A DNA stretch of 64,000 nt, from NCBI GenBank assembly GCA_030272585.1, contig BSYQ01000008.1, positions 1,178,001 through 1,242,000 of the forward strand, in the 5' to 3' direction. Each line of letters starts with the position of its first letter. Within the stretch, counting starts at the first letter, position 1. This stretch comes from Bryopsis sp. KO-2023. Taxonomy: Eukaryota; Chlorophyta; Ulvophyceae; Bryopsidales; Bryopsidaceae. The position numbers and the translations under genes are program-made. The notes below the pieces were generated by a model that did no database searches, was not told the origin of the DNA, and was given only the letters and a program-made list of their open reading frames with translations. Of the stretch, positions 22,227-34,686 are shown one piece after another.

Positions 22227-25200
22227 GCTTTTGGGGTCATACGTATATATCTATATACTTTATGGGTAGGGAGCTAGAGATATAGACATTGGGATGAAAC
22301 GGTGGTTTACTTCTGAGTCAGACAAAAACACATTTCCGTGAACGGGCTGCACTCGGCCTTTTGGCCTTGTGAAAAAAAAACAATTTCAGTTCAAAAATAT
22401 GTAGATACATATTTTAGACAAATTGATGAACAGCCTATCTATTTATTTATTTATTCTATTTTTTTACTATTTATATATATTTTTTTTGGGTTAGGAACCC
22501 ACGCTTTCACAAAAAAAAGGAGGCAAACTAAAAACATACGGTGTTATTTCGGCTTATCTTTTTCTTTCCTTTCACTGAAACGTGTTTTTGAAAGAACCAT
22601 ACAAAAAAGAAATGTGAAAAAAGACTGTTGATTCTGTTTTGCTCACCGACTACCCCCAAAACATCGACTTTGAATTTGGGGGAGGCTTTGTCGCACTTCC
22701 ATGGGCTCTTGCAAGATTCACAGTTTTCCGGGCAAGCTGTAAGGAAAAAAAGAAAAAAAACACAATCAATCGAAACAATCAAACACTGCATCATGGTGGA
22801 GGTGGAGCATTCAATTGCTTTTTGTTTTTCTTTTTCAAAAAACACGACACCTCAATACAACATGCATGAACATACGGAGCAATCGACCTCGAGAAGAAAG
22901 AAAGAAAAAACAAAACTAAACCCTAAACACTAGAAAAAAAAAGAAGAAGAAAGAAACAAACATAAAAGATGCGTCCCCGGCAGGATTCGAACCCAGAAAC
23001 ATTGCAACCACCGAAATGTAACCAACCAACCAAAAATATTACAAGACATGCTAGGCTAGATTCTATAGCATTGGGGGTATACGGGGAAAAACCCATTAGC
23101 CAGCAAAGTTCATATCGCTTTTAACGAAATGCAACCGAAAAAAACAGTCATAACATGAACATAAAGGGCATATATAGACATCCAGAACCAACCAACCAGC
23201 CAAGATTCTCCTCTGGGTGTTTTTCCCCCTCCAACAAATTTTTGAAAAAACTGCTTACCTAAGCAATTGCCCTCCTCCAGCCAGAACCCGGCATTACAGC
23301 CATAACATACATTGGCGTCGGAAGAGCATGAATTACATTCTGGAGTCACGGCATCGCACCCTATGGAACACCCACACAGAATATTTATTGCCAAATCTAA
23401 TGGAACTAGCCTTGTTCTTCTCAACGGTCCAATATCTAGTTGGATTGAAAAAAACACACACACTCAGTTTGCAGTTTGTCAGTTTTCCAAGGAGATGAAT
23501 AAAATCATGGAAGAAAGTTACTTGTGAAAACAATCGCAATGAGAAGGCAATGGCTAAAAAATAGAGTGGTAAAAGTTTTCTTTTAAATTGATAGTGCACC
23601 CGAGCCCACACACACAAAAAGCTAGTGGCAGAAATGATATCTAGAGTTTTTGAAACCAAGTGCATGCGGTGTTGGAAAAACCTTTCCGTTCAATTAAAAC
23701 AAAAAAAAAGACTTTCACCACTGTATTTTTCAGAAAATCCTCTGCATGCAATTTGACCCATTATCATCGGCATTGCAACTGCTGCACAGATATAATTATA
23801 ATATTTTTCAGCTCGATGTATAGATACTGAACACTCGACATAGGTTTACACCAGAATAGGCCCCTGACGAAGGCCATGCACAATTATATTACTTGAGGAA
23901 ATATATATTTAAATATCTAAATACAAAATATATATTATATAGTGGATCGAACCTATGCATTCCCCTCGTCGGGTTACAAAAAACCCAGGTGCGCATCGTT
24001 CGCAGGTGGCGGCTGGCGTTGGTGGCGGCTGATTCACCGGTCTGCGGGGCACCACTTGAGGTTTCCCGACAATGCACTCCAAGCAGTTTTCGGGGCACTC
24101 TTTTGAAAAGGGAAAAAAACACACACATGTAATTAGAAAGGGATAAGCACGCACACACAAAAACGAACATTCAACGCAAATATAGATGTACAGATTTTAT
24201 TTTGAAATTTCGGATTTTTGGATTTTTTTTTTTTTTTTTGGGGGGGGGGAGATAGATTAAAAAGAAGATTGCAGAAGCAATTTAGGGAATTGCTTATGCA
24301 AAAGTCTCAGCTGGGGAAAAAGAAAAGAGTAAAATGTAGGATCTGTGGGAAGATAGTAGGGGGACCAAGTCATTCCCCCCAAAAAAATTGACCCCGGTCT
24401 CACACTAAAAAGAAAAAAAAAAAGAAAGAAACCCCCAAAAAAAATCCATAAAATCAAATATGAAGTAAGAAAAACAGAAACACCGAAGAAGAGAACACTA
24501 CGCAACTGCAGCAATGAAAATAGACATTCTTTCCCTTTCAAAATATGAAGTATCAAAAAAAAGAAATTTTAAACAGTGCAATATAAAATGCACTATTTCC
24601 CCAGAAAATGCACTATTTCCCCAGAAAATGCACTATTTCTTGTCATGCATGGAATTTCGATAAAAAAACTCACCCACGCATCGGCCCTTTTTATCTCTTC
24701 GGTACCCCACTTTACAGCGTCTGCAAGTTCCCCCAGATGGAGAGCAAGCGATGCAATTTTCATCCAAACACCCTGGAAATAACGTAAGAAAGAAAAGAAA
24801 AGAAAAAACTCAACCCAACAACCCAGGATTATTCACCTGTCGCTCGTACAAACAAAATCAATCCAAAAATAGGTGCAATTCTATGAACAGACAGAAAAAA
24901 AAAGGGTTTCTGAACCACCACCCCATTGTACATCCACTCCACTTCTGCTGAATGAAATTTTAACGATAATGATGTGAATAAATATTGTGCATTATATGAA
25001 AAAGGGGAAAGTTTGATGAGGTACCTTTCTGGAGACAAGTTCCCAGTCTGACTTGATAATCATCCGTGCATCGCAAGCAAACGGCCCCATCGGCACCACA
25101 TTCAATACATTTCTTGTCATTGCAACCTGCCAGGGCCAACACACACAAAATCAAAATGCAAAAAAGAAAACCTCCTTTTTTGCATGTTTTTTTTTGTTTT

Positions 25201-28140
25201 TTTATCCTCTCAGGGTGGAACGGGGATTCCATCCAAGCATCTTTAAACTTTTTTTTCTTTCTTGTTTTTTTAACTCAATTAAGAAAAAGAAAGGTGATTT
25301 ATTGTGGCAGAAACCATGGTTCCCGACCTTTCACTATTCATCCTCATTTCTCCACCCCCTTCAAATTTTTTATTTTATTTTTTTGAAAAAGCTGTTTGTG
25401 CAGGCATGCAAAATCGCTCCGAAAAGGGTTGCTGTCTATTACCCCTCAACTTCCCACATGTTTTTTTTTTTTTTATTATTATTTTCCATCCAACCAAAGA
25501 AGAAATCTTTTTCTCGCCCCACTAATTTTCTTCTTGTTTTTTCAACCCTGATGAACATAAACTCAACAAGCCTTCTCCTCTTTTTGTTTCTCTCTCTCTC
25601 TTTTTTATATAACTCATAGAAATACGACCTTCAAACCAAAAAAAAAATGGGAGAATGACAAAGAACAAAACAAAAAATAAAAATGACCAAAACAAAAAAA
25701 AAGAGAAGAGAATTACCTTTGTTGGATGTGGCTTTGACGCATTGTCGCTCTCGCAGATGGTAGCCGTCGACGCAGCCTTCACACAAATCTTTCCTCCCTG
25801 GGCAAGAGTTGCATTTTTGTTGGTCACATCCCTTTGGTCCTGCAGAAGTCCCAACACACCACAGTTAAAACAAACGGAACTGAGGTTTTTCAAACCGGGT
25901 CGTAATTTACTGCTTTCTTGATTTTGCACGAGAAGCACCACAGGTCTCTTTCCAGCTTTTTTTTTTTACTTTTTCTTTCTTTCGTTTTCTGCTCTTATGA
26001 TAGTCTGGCCTGCACCCTATATTTGTTTTTAGTGGTGGTGTTTCTTGTTTTTTGTTTTTTTGGAAGGAGCATTGTGTCTGTCATGGGAACCCATTCTGAC
26101 TCAGGTCAGCCCCCCCCCCCAAAAAATACAAACAAACAAAGAAAGAAACAATACAGACAAAAAGAAGAAAAACAAAAAGGAAAAAGGAAAGAGACCCCTC
26201 TCCTTCCCCCCTGGCTCCGAAAACCCAATTCATCGATCAATGATTCCGGAATTTCCGAGGTAAAAAGCAAACTCACCGGTCCATTTGCACAATCCTGTGT
26301 CGTCTCTCACAGCAAAGCCTTCGGTACATACGTAACATACGGTTTGGTCCGATTCTCTGACTCTCTCAGAGCAATCGCTGCAATTTTCATCACTGCAACC
26401 TATGACACATGTAGCCCCAAACAATTCCAAAGTCTCTCACTGCAATTCTCAAACTCTCATTTTTTCTCGAACACACACCACACGACTGACTGCATCCAAA
26501 AGTCACTCTTTCTTTTTTTTTCTATCTCTCACTCTTTCTCGAACACAACACATAACCGATTGCATCCAAAAGTCACTCTTTCTCCCTCACTCTTTCTCAA
26601 ACACAACACAATTGGCTGCAACCAGAAGTCACTCTTTCTTTCTTTATTTCTCTCTCTCACTCTTTCTCGAACACAACACAACTAGCTGCATCCAAAATCG
26701 CTCTTTTTCAATTTTCTTTCTCTCTCTTTTCTAGTTTTGTCGACTAACTACCCCAGCAAGACACCCCAAAACGCACATGGGGAGCGAGATAGTCACACTC
26801 CCCCAACAAAAAAATGGCTTTTTTGTTCTACTCCTCCGATTTTTATTTTTTCCGATTGGTTTCAATACGAAAAGGTTGAAAGCCCCATGGTGCATGACAG
26901 TGTTACTCCTCGAGTGTTACTAAAAAATGAGAAGAAGCAATAAAAAAAAACTCTCTCAGACAACATTGTCACACCTTTTTCGCTGGTGTTCTTGAAGCAT
27001 TTGTATCCAGACCTCTGGTGGTTTGGTTTGCATTCAAGGCAGTGTGATTTTTCGATGCAATTAGCACATCCAGGCAGGCAACCTGAATTTCCACGCAGTT
27101 TTTGTCAGACTTCGGCACCCCAAGCAGCCAAACAAAACACAGCTGCTCGGCAGTTCTTCACATTCTTATTCTAATTTGGCTCCAACTTCTCGAGTATTTT
27201 TTCCGAGGGAAAAAAAGAGTGTGTGTGTGTGAGGTAGGTTTCAAACGAGTGAGGCGGTGCTATGTGATACAACTGTACTTCTGGAAAATGGAAAACTAAA
27301 ATGGGGGTGAATATGAATGAATGCACGATTTGCTTGCACAGCGAATTGTGCATTCACAGCTTGCTTCCGTTCCAGATTCAAGTTCTTGTTGTGCTACCGT
27401 CTGAATTTGAAACCACGAAAATTCAATCCGTACTTTGCATTGTTTTTTTCGTGCTTCACTGGACGAAACGATGTATTTTTCTTGCGTCGAAGCAGAGAGG
27501 AAATGGGGTCAGCATAAAGCGCAGGTTTGGTTGCTTTGCGGTCGACGCGGTCCAAATGGTGTAAGGGGTTTGGACATTAAGCGACGTGGGTGTTTCGAGC
27601 GCCGAGTTCGTTTTTTGGGGGGGGCCCGTGGGAGCACTTCCTTTTCGACATTGTGATCGATTTCGAAATCAGGGGCTGTCAATCCACGACAGTACATTTC
27701 CGTGCGTGATTCTTCTACAGCGGTACCCCTCCAAGCATCGACCCGCTCTGAAGCAAAATGGGAGAATAAAAAGCTTCCAGGCGTTACGACACCTCCGTTC
27801 TAAACTACCGACGGACGACCAACGAAACCGTGCCGCAGCGAACAAAGCGCGTCCCCGACCAACGTTGCTCCCCGTGCCAGCGCGGCTTCCGGAAATTACA
27901 AACCACGTTGGCCTCGCTGCGGTATCCAAGGGGGGGGGGGGAAGAGGGGGGGCGAGCAGTGTGTGTTTTTTCGCTTCAGTCTTTCGTGTCACCCATGGGG
28001 TGATTTTCTGTTCTACGCTCACCTGCTCCATTGAGCGCCTGTGTCGACTGGCCGTGCACTTCCAACCGTTCCCCCAAGATCAGGAGAAGCGTTGGTATAC
28101 TCGCCACCTGCAAGAACCTCCACGACAGGAAAGTTGGCAT
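22038..28140 (-). CDS. Secreted GPI-anchored protein with eight Cys-rich modules, one per exon
   Basis: Exons in coding order: 28023-28140, 26975-27082, 26277-26399, 25717-25839, 25025-25126, 24674-24772, 23953-24099, 23259-23360, 22647-22736, 22038-22141. Together 1116 nt, 371 residues, every intron in phase 1. Exon 1 encodes a signal peptide starting MPTFLSWRFLQVASIPTLLL. Each of the next eight exons encodes one module of about 30-49 residues with the pattern C..(E/D)xCxxC...C..C..G(F/Y)......C; the last module is shorter. The last exon gives a short Ser/Asn-rich segment and a hydrophobic C-terminus (LSILFTVIALIFLWASC, then stop) with no charged tail, as in GPI-attachment signals. The modules resemble furin-like/growth-factor-receptor Cys-rich repeats, but I recognise no named family. 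The likely location is the outer cell surface. The last exon has two possible acceptors 6 nt apart. Ligand and role are unknown. Confidence 0.8.
23021..23125 (+). repeat. Dispersed repeat, copy 2
   Basis: Matches 10671-10770 in ordered blocks at roughly three-quarters identity by eye. It lies in an intron of the Cys-rich gene. A pol III B-box-like sequence, GGTTCGAATCC on the minus strand near 22982-22992, lies about 30 bp to its left. Confidence 0.6.
24576..24637. repeat. 20-bp tandem repeat in an intron
   Basis: About three copies of a 20-bp unit containing ATGCACTATTTCCCCAG, in the intron between two Cys-module exons. Each unit carries a CAG that could mimic an acceptor on the plus strand only, which is not the coding strand here. 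Confidence 0.75.
26440..26715. repeat. Tandem repeat of about 60-70 bp in an intron
   Basis: Four imperfect units, each with CACTCTTTCTCGAACACA followed by a GCATCCAAAAGTCAC-type segment, in the region upstream (in gene sense) of the module exon 26277-26399. The gene is read on the other strand. Noncoding. Confidence 0.7.
27083..28022 (-). other. Long first intron of the Cys-rich gene
   Basis: 940 bp, GTGAGC...CAG on the minus strand, separating the signal-peptide exon from the first module. It is less homopolymeric than the other introns. Several short ORFs on both strands show no family features. Confidence 0.6.
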
Positions 28141-29672
28141 CCTTCGGCCGTGCAGCGTAAGACTTCCGCTTCTGTCGAAAGCACCCCGAGAAAAACCAAT
28201 GTACAAGGTCGAGGTGGAGGTTTCACACGGTGCACTCTTGTGCCGTCGCAGTCCCGAGATAAAGATCGTTCCACAGCCACTAGAACACCTGAGAGCCTAT
28301 TTCCGACCAATGAGTTATGTTCGGCCACCACCTTATTCATGGTGAAGAGGGAAATCCGCCCATAGAAAGGAAATGTATGGGGCCGACATGCACACCTCCC
28401 GTTAATTTCCCTTGGCGCTAATGCATTCGTCGCCTGTGTCAAAATAGATCGCGGGCGGGAACCCATCGGCGAGCACGTTGCCGCAGCTTCTGTCGGACGT
28501 CTCCGCTCGGCCCCTGCTGAGCCAAGCGATGCTGGCGGAGACGTGCCGCGACGGCATTGCGAACCGAGCGTCGACCTGTCTGGTGGCGACTCTTAGTGAT
28601 TGTCCGAATTCGCCAAATATGCTGGCCATGGTGTATGGGAAGGACACGAACGCCTGTGATGGAGCTGTGTTTCTTTCTTGATTTCTTTTTGGGTTTGCGA
28701 GTGTTTTTTTGCTTCGGGTTTGAATGTAGAGTTACAGCGTTTCGGCTGGTCTCGAATAGCAGCCGACCAGACGTCAGGTGTCTGTACAGAGCACAAGTGA
28801 AGCGGCGGCGCAAGCCACGAGGCGTTCGTATTGAAGGTGTTTAGAGGAGCGGTGAAGAAGTTGCTTGGCTTACGTTCCTGGCTAGTCGTTTTGTCTTGTG
28901 GCTTGGGGGCCTTTGACCCCGTGCTGAGGGGGAGCCGCTGATCAGGGAAGATTTTAGTGATGTTGCCCTGCTGTAGGCAGCAGGCCTGTTCGCCACTAAC
29001 CCAACGCGGAGCTGCCAGCCGCAATAGGATTTCGCATGGCTCAGTGGTTCTGGCCTCACCTTGGCAGGAGGAGCACGCACGTGACTGTGCGAGGATGCCA
29101 TTAGTGGTTAAAAGGGCAGAAGGCGGGTGTCAGGTACAGTAACGCCCATCTTCTGTGTAAAAAACGCCCATCCATCTGACATTGGAAAATCGGGCAACCT
29201 GTCGGGCGCTCGTCCAAGTTCAATGTGTGAGGAGCCCGAGTGAGGGGTGCCAGCTGGGTCGAAGCTCCGGCCATCTCGTGATTGTGTGCCACAGTATTGC
29301 TTGGAAAGGAAAATGGATGCGGAAGGTTGTTCTGCTGTTGAAAGGCAGGTAGATTGTGGCGAATTCTGTGGAGCAAGTGAACCTGTCGCAGTAGTGAATG
29401 GTGAAGGCCGGCCGACATTGGCGCCAATTTGACTGGGCTTCATTGAAACGGTCCGTAGAAAAGAAAAGACGTCCCCAAAACATGATCAATTAAATCATTC
29501 CCTCAAAAACCTCCCGAAAACTGAGGTGCGGACCAAAACCAGAAAGCAAAAAAGCTTCCCAAAGAAAGAAAAACAAACGACCCCAAGTAAGACTGATGCT
29601 CCTTAGGACCATTTTTCCAGATCAAAATGTGAGCTTTCTTCTGTGAGGATGCATGTCAGCCATGCAGCACAT
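28141..29672. other. Intergenic / promoter region, no gene recognised
   Basis: About 1.5 kb between the start of the Cys-rich gene and the stop of the aminotransferase gene, both on the minus strand. It has higher GC and few homopolymers, consistent with a promoter region. Overlapping minus-strand ORFs at 29101-29489 lack motifs and lie in several frames at once, so I see no supported gene. Confidence 0.5.
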
Positions 29673-32600
29673 TCATTTGGTCGTCACATCGTGGATGGCT
29701 TTGGCGAGAGTTGCAACGTTTTTCGATGTGACACCGGCCATGGAAATACGACCGTTGCGAGTCATGTAGATGCTGTTCTTAGCAGCCAGAATGTCCACCT
29801 GATCCCCAGTCAGACCTAGAGATCAGACCACACACACACACATCAATGATCATCATAACAACCAGAAAAGCCTCCATCATCAAGGTCAGGGTGTCCATGT
29901 TTTTTCGGAAAACAAATCCCTGGGCGAGAGGATATCTTTCTTCTCATCCTCTTCTATTTCCTTTCCATTTTTTTTTTCAAAATCGAAAGAAAACAGAAGT
30001 CCACGTTCGGCTTATGGGTGTGGGGGGGGTAGGGCTGCTCGTGCGACCGACATAGGACACTTTTGTCAGACATGGGAGCACCATTCCTGGTGACTTTTAT
30101 TAACAAGAGATATTCATGACGATGGGGCCACTCCCTTTTCTGTTCCTTCTCTTCCCCTTTCAGAATTTCAAGTTTCACCTGAGAAGCAAAACATCCCGAT
30201 TTGCTCCGTGACGTGGTTCCAAGGAAGGGGCGATTTCAAGGCTTCCAACTCGTTTCTCAAGCTGGTTCGCATGGAAATGATGCGGTCGGCCATCTCTTTC
30301 ACCTCCTTGTACCACTGGGCTTTCAGCTTTTCGTCCGATAAGATCGTGGTCACGAGAAGCGCCCCATGCAAGGGAGGATTGGAATACATCGCCCTAGCCA
30401 CAGCCTTCATTTGACTCTCCACTGCCCCCACTTCCTGAAAAAAAAAAACACAGCAATGCCAATGCCCCAAATAAGTGAATTTATTGAACCTGAAGTAAGG
30501 GAGGAAACCTGCCATGCATGAGCATCCTTTTTTTCTTGTTCAATTCTTTTGATCTTTTTATATTGAGCGACAGTGTTTGATTTTTTTCCCAATCGTAGAG
30601 CTTGCATGGACATCAAAAGCTGTGAATAACCATCCGTTCGAATGAAAAAATTCAACCAGGTGGGAAAAAAAAAACATTGCTCAGTAGCTAATCCAGTAAA
30701 GGAAAACCCGACCATGACCTCTCGAAAGGAACCTTCCTTGTGGCTTCTAGAAATCCACCAGAAAAATTTGAAAGTAAGAAAACACAGATTCACCAAAAAA
30801 AAGAGTGGGAAAAGAGTGAGGGCTCCTTTGGAATGGCAAAGATGTGTTTTTACCTTGGGGTTATCGCAGACGATGCTGAAACAGCCGGCTCTTTGTCCGT
30901 ACAACCCCATATTCTTTGCATACGATTGAGAAAGCCCCACTTGATGTCCATCCGCAACGAATTGCCTGATGGATCCTGCATCTCTGTCGCAATCCCCGCT
31001 CGCAAAACCCTTTAATTAAAAAAAAAAAAATCCAAAAAGAAAAATATCAGAACTGCTGCAAATTGGTTCACGATATTATACTTTTCATTTTCTTTTTGTT
31101 ATTTCTAGGTTTGAGAATTAAGAAGGCAACTCGCTTTTCTTTTTTCATCTTTATCCATCCCCTCTTACCCATAAAAAGACTTTGAATTTTCTTTTTCAAA
31201 TCTGCTGATCCGAAAAACCAACTGCTACCACCGATTTGAACAAAGATGTCAAAAAAAAACTGGACCACCTCCCCAAACAGCCCAATAACCTTTACAAAAA
31301 AATCCCAAAACGAAAAAAAAAACCTATCACCAACCCTCCTTTAAAACTAATTATGAAAAAAAAATCCAACACAGCACACTGCCCCCCCCCCCAACAAACA
31401 AACAAACAAACCACACCTGGTATGCCATATCGAAAAACGGAAAGTGCTTTTTCGTCTTCATCAGTTTAGAAATCCCAGCCCATTGCTCCGAAGTTGGATC
31501 CACTCCAGTGGGGTTGTGCGCGCAAGCATGCAACATGACTAAGCTGCCGTTGGGGGCCGAATCCAAATCCTCCATCATTCCCTCGTAGTCCAGCCCTCTG
31601 GTCGCAGGCTTGTAGTACCTGTCGTTTGTTTTTTCCAGAAAAAAAAAGACATCAACAGCATGAACAGTTGGGAGATATTTATACATGGAACAAATTCCCC
31701 CCCCCAAAAAAAAAAAAATAGAAGAAAAAACCCATAGGAGTAAGAAATCACAACTGAAAGACTATAAAGCATTACTTGATGGTTTCGATTTTTTTTTTCG
31801 AACAGTGATATTTTTGCTTCTTGTGCAATCGATACCCCCCACCCAGCAGCAAATTTCTCCCCAACTTCATTCCCCCCCCAGCCAAAAGAAAAAAAGAAAA
31901 AAACGTGATGTGGTGTGAAAAACAGCTAGAAGGTTCCAAGCTGATGAGTGTCGAGTTTTTTCTTTCTGGACCTGTATTCCGCTTTTTCGACTCCAGCATC
32001 CCTCCAGATGTTGTGATGATTGGACCATGTGGGTTTCGGAATCAACACCTTGGATCCCTTCATCCATCGATTCTGGAACTCAGCCATCAACCTGAGAAAA
32101 TGAAACAAAAACAAAACAAAATCAACCTCAGAAAAAAAAAACCCAAAGAACAACACCAATAACAAACCGTATTGCATCGACAGACCTCCCTACCACAATC
32201 CATCGAAAAGCAGGATCACAACAAAATCATGGAAAAAAAAGCAGGATTATTAAAAAGGAAAAAAAAATAAAACATCGATTACATTATGTGGGTGAAAACT
32301 GTGAATGACATTTTTTGAAGGAGGGCGTTATTCTTGAATTTTTGAATTTTTTACCTGCAAGATCCAGTCCCTGACAGAGACTGCACCGAAGCCACCAGTC
32401 CGTTTTTGATTGTGGGGGAATCGTCCCCGAAGGCCAATTTGACGGAGTAATCCCTGAAATCTTTCAATCCACCAATGGGCAAGTACCTGATGTGTTCATT
32501 TAGAAAAAAAAAGGAGAGGAAAAAAAAACAAAACAAATTCGTTATTAATCAACAATGATTCGCAATTGATGTTTTTGAAGAGAAAGTACGGCCCTTTGAC

Positions 32601-33389
32601 AAAAAAAAAGGAAGACAAAATTGGCAAAGTATAAATTTCTGCAATTTTTTTTAGTGACCTCTGTTTGGTGTTTTGAAACATATTTATGGTGTTAAGTCAT
32701 CGAAAATTGGATCAAGGACAAGATTTTTCAGCAGGAATAAATTATATTTCCTCGTCAAAGAGCTGGGGAGAAAAAAACAGCCAGAAAAGGTTTGTACGTA
32801 CACAGATGAAGTAATTTTTCTCGACCTGATTTTCCAGGCAACATTGTGTCGATGCAAAAAGAGAGAAAAAAAAAGAAAACTTGCAGAAAGTTTTTAGACA
32901 TGGATCTGAGAAAAGCAATTGATAAGATGAAGATGGACAATAAAACCTGTCGATCTCAATGAAAAGAGGAAATGCAACTCACTCCATTTTGTGTTGACCG
33001 CACACCAATGACTCAGCTTTCCTCACGGCCCCCAAAACAACAGGCTTTCCATCATCATCTCTGTATGCACCCTATTTCGAAAAAAATAAATAAATAAATT
33101 AGAAAAAAAAGCTAGGAAAAAAAAAAGGTGGTAATCGGTCACGGGAGAAAAAAAAAAGCAAAGGAAAAAAAAAGACACGCACCACTCCAAGGTTGATCTT
33201 GTTTGGGTTGGTGTCCGCCAGAAAGTTTTCAGTGATTCCCAAAATGGGATCTTTCGGCGCCTGTTCGACGTGCGAGAAAAAATCCGTCGACTGAGACGGC
33301 ACTCCAACCGAGATCCCCCTCAGCTGCTGCCCGAAGTCAGCCGCAGCGCCGAATCTCGACAAGCCTCGACGCAAAGGGGCGAGCGACAT
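29673..33389 (-). CDS. Aspartate aminotransferase, mitochondrial type
   Basis: PLP enzyme interconverting aspartate + 2-oxoglutarate and oxaloacetate + glutamate, as in the malate-aspartate shuttle. Exons in coding order: 33183-33389, 32983-33071, 32355-32486, 31972-32091, 31417-31618, 30854-31009, 30179-30434, 29673-29815; 1305 nt, 434 residues, all phases consistent. The N-terminus [19 protein letters not shown] is basic and Ser/Arg-rich, like a mitochondrial presequence. Class I aminotransferase motifs follow: [58 protein letters not shown], and the PLP-lysine motif [12 protein letters not shown] (Schiff-base Lys). The C-terminus has [10 protein letters not shown] and [12 protein letters not shown]. 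Length and motif order match animal and plant mitochondrial enzymes closely. The ATG at 33389 is the only one giving a leader. Confidence 0.96.
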
Positions 33390-34686
33390 CACTGCTTGAT
33401 GTTATGTTTGAAGCTGTGGAGGTATTTCCCTACGCTGCTGGGGGTTGCGTTGAAAAGACGCTGGAAAGCTGTGTTTTTTGGCGCGACCAGTACTGAAATG
33501 TTGCATGGAGCCAGCATAAAAAGTGCTGATGCTGGAAGTGAGTGATGGATGGATGGCTCAAAGCGGCGCATGACGACTTTGACGGTTTTCTTTCCTCAAT
33601 GATATAAAGAGGCGGCGGAAATATTGCGAGCCCAATCTTGCATTGGAAATTTTGATGTCTGTTTGCTTGCACGAAAATTTTGCAAGGTAAAAAAAAAATT
33701 GATCACAATATATGCACGATTTGAAGAGTGCGTAGATTACGTAACATCAACCCCCCACCACCAGAAAAAATGGTCAAAAAATGTACCTTTATTTTCTGAC
33801 CACCCTACATTCCATAGAGATGTAATGGATCACTATTTTATATTAGATCTGATGGGGTGTTATTTTTGTGTGGGTTTGTATTAAAAAAAAAAGTGAAAAA
33901 AAATGCACAGAGATCGTCCATTGCTTCTGCAAATGAAATTACAAGAAAAAATAAAATCATAATTTTTTCATTTCGAACAAATTCACGCCCTTTCAAGACG
34001 TTTCACTTACAGAAAAAAAAAACCTATTTGCTATTTTCCTCCCACTGGTTTATCAACTAATGCATTTGTTTTTTCGTTTCATTTTCAAATCAACTTAGCT
34101 GTACTAAGGGCACATTTTGTTAATGCATGAAAATAAAAAGAGGCAAAAAAACAACAAAAAAGATCAAAAAGAAACACTAATTCTTGCTCTATCTATCTAC
34201 AGCTGCTGGTATTCACACAAATATGTTGAAATTTTCAATTTTCAGTCGAATCGATGGGTTTGCTGTACAGAGGCCCTACTTTCAGCAGCCAATTTTTTCG
34301 TGTAAGTTTGAATTTTATCATCACAATTCAACCTGCAACAACCCCCCCCCCCCCAAAAAAAAAATCCATAAGGAACTTCCAACCCTTTATTAAAAAAAAA
34401 CAAAAAAAACATTGCTCTAAATAGTTAACTCAGCTTGATTTTAAAGCAGAGGATTTCTACCGGCTTCTTTACAGTCCAACACTGGTACTTTAGGAACAAA
34501 AATCCAAGGATATAATTTAAAGAAATATATACATATATATAAATTAAAAAAAAAAGTTTTCAAAAAAGGAAAGACCAAAAAAGAAAATTAACAAATTTTG
34601 AATGAAATTTAGTGAAAGCAAAAAAAAAATATTTTATTTTTTTCTCCCCCTCTCTCTCTGTCTGTCAAAATTTCTTTATTTTTCTC
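33390..34686. other. Intergenic, A/T-rich
   Basis: Between the aminotransferase start and the glycosyltransferase stop, both minus strand. Poly-A/T tracts and short random ORFs; no gene seen. The GTGAGA at the end of the glycosyltransferase coding region could be a donor to an unrecognised terminal exon here. Confidence 0.5.

Noticed and set aside
22069..22269. Plus-strand ORF starting with a signal-peptide-like stretch
   Set aside because: It is antisense to the GPI-signal exon 22038-22141 of the Cys-rich gene, whose frame, phase and acceptor fit; the rest runs into an (AT)n repeat.
22975..23020. tRNA gene on the minus strand, suggested by GGTTCGAATCC
   Set aside because: No matching 5' acceptor strand, D-arm or anticodon arm; T-stem pairing is poor. 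Only the B-box-like motif is present.
25053..26734. Several plus-strand ORFs rich in Phe, Lys and Ser
   Set aside because: They translate poly-T/poly-A tracts and tandem repeats in introns of the minus-strand Cys-rich gene.
29101..29489. Three overlapping minus-strand ORFs of 89-111 residues
   Set aside because: Open in three frames at once, with no family motif, no splice context and no agreement between frames; they reflect composition.
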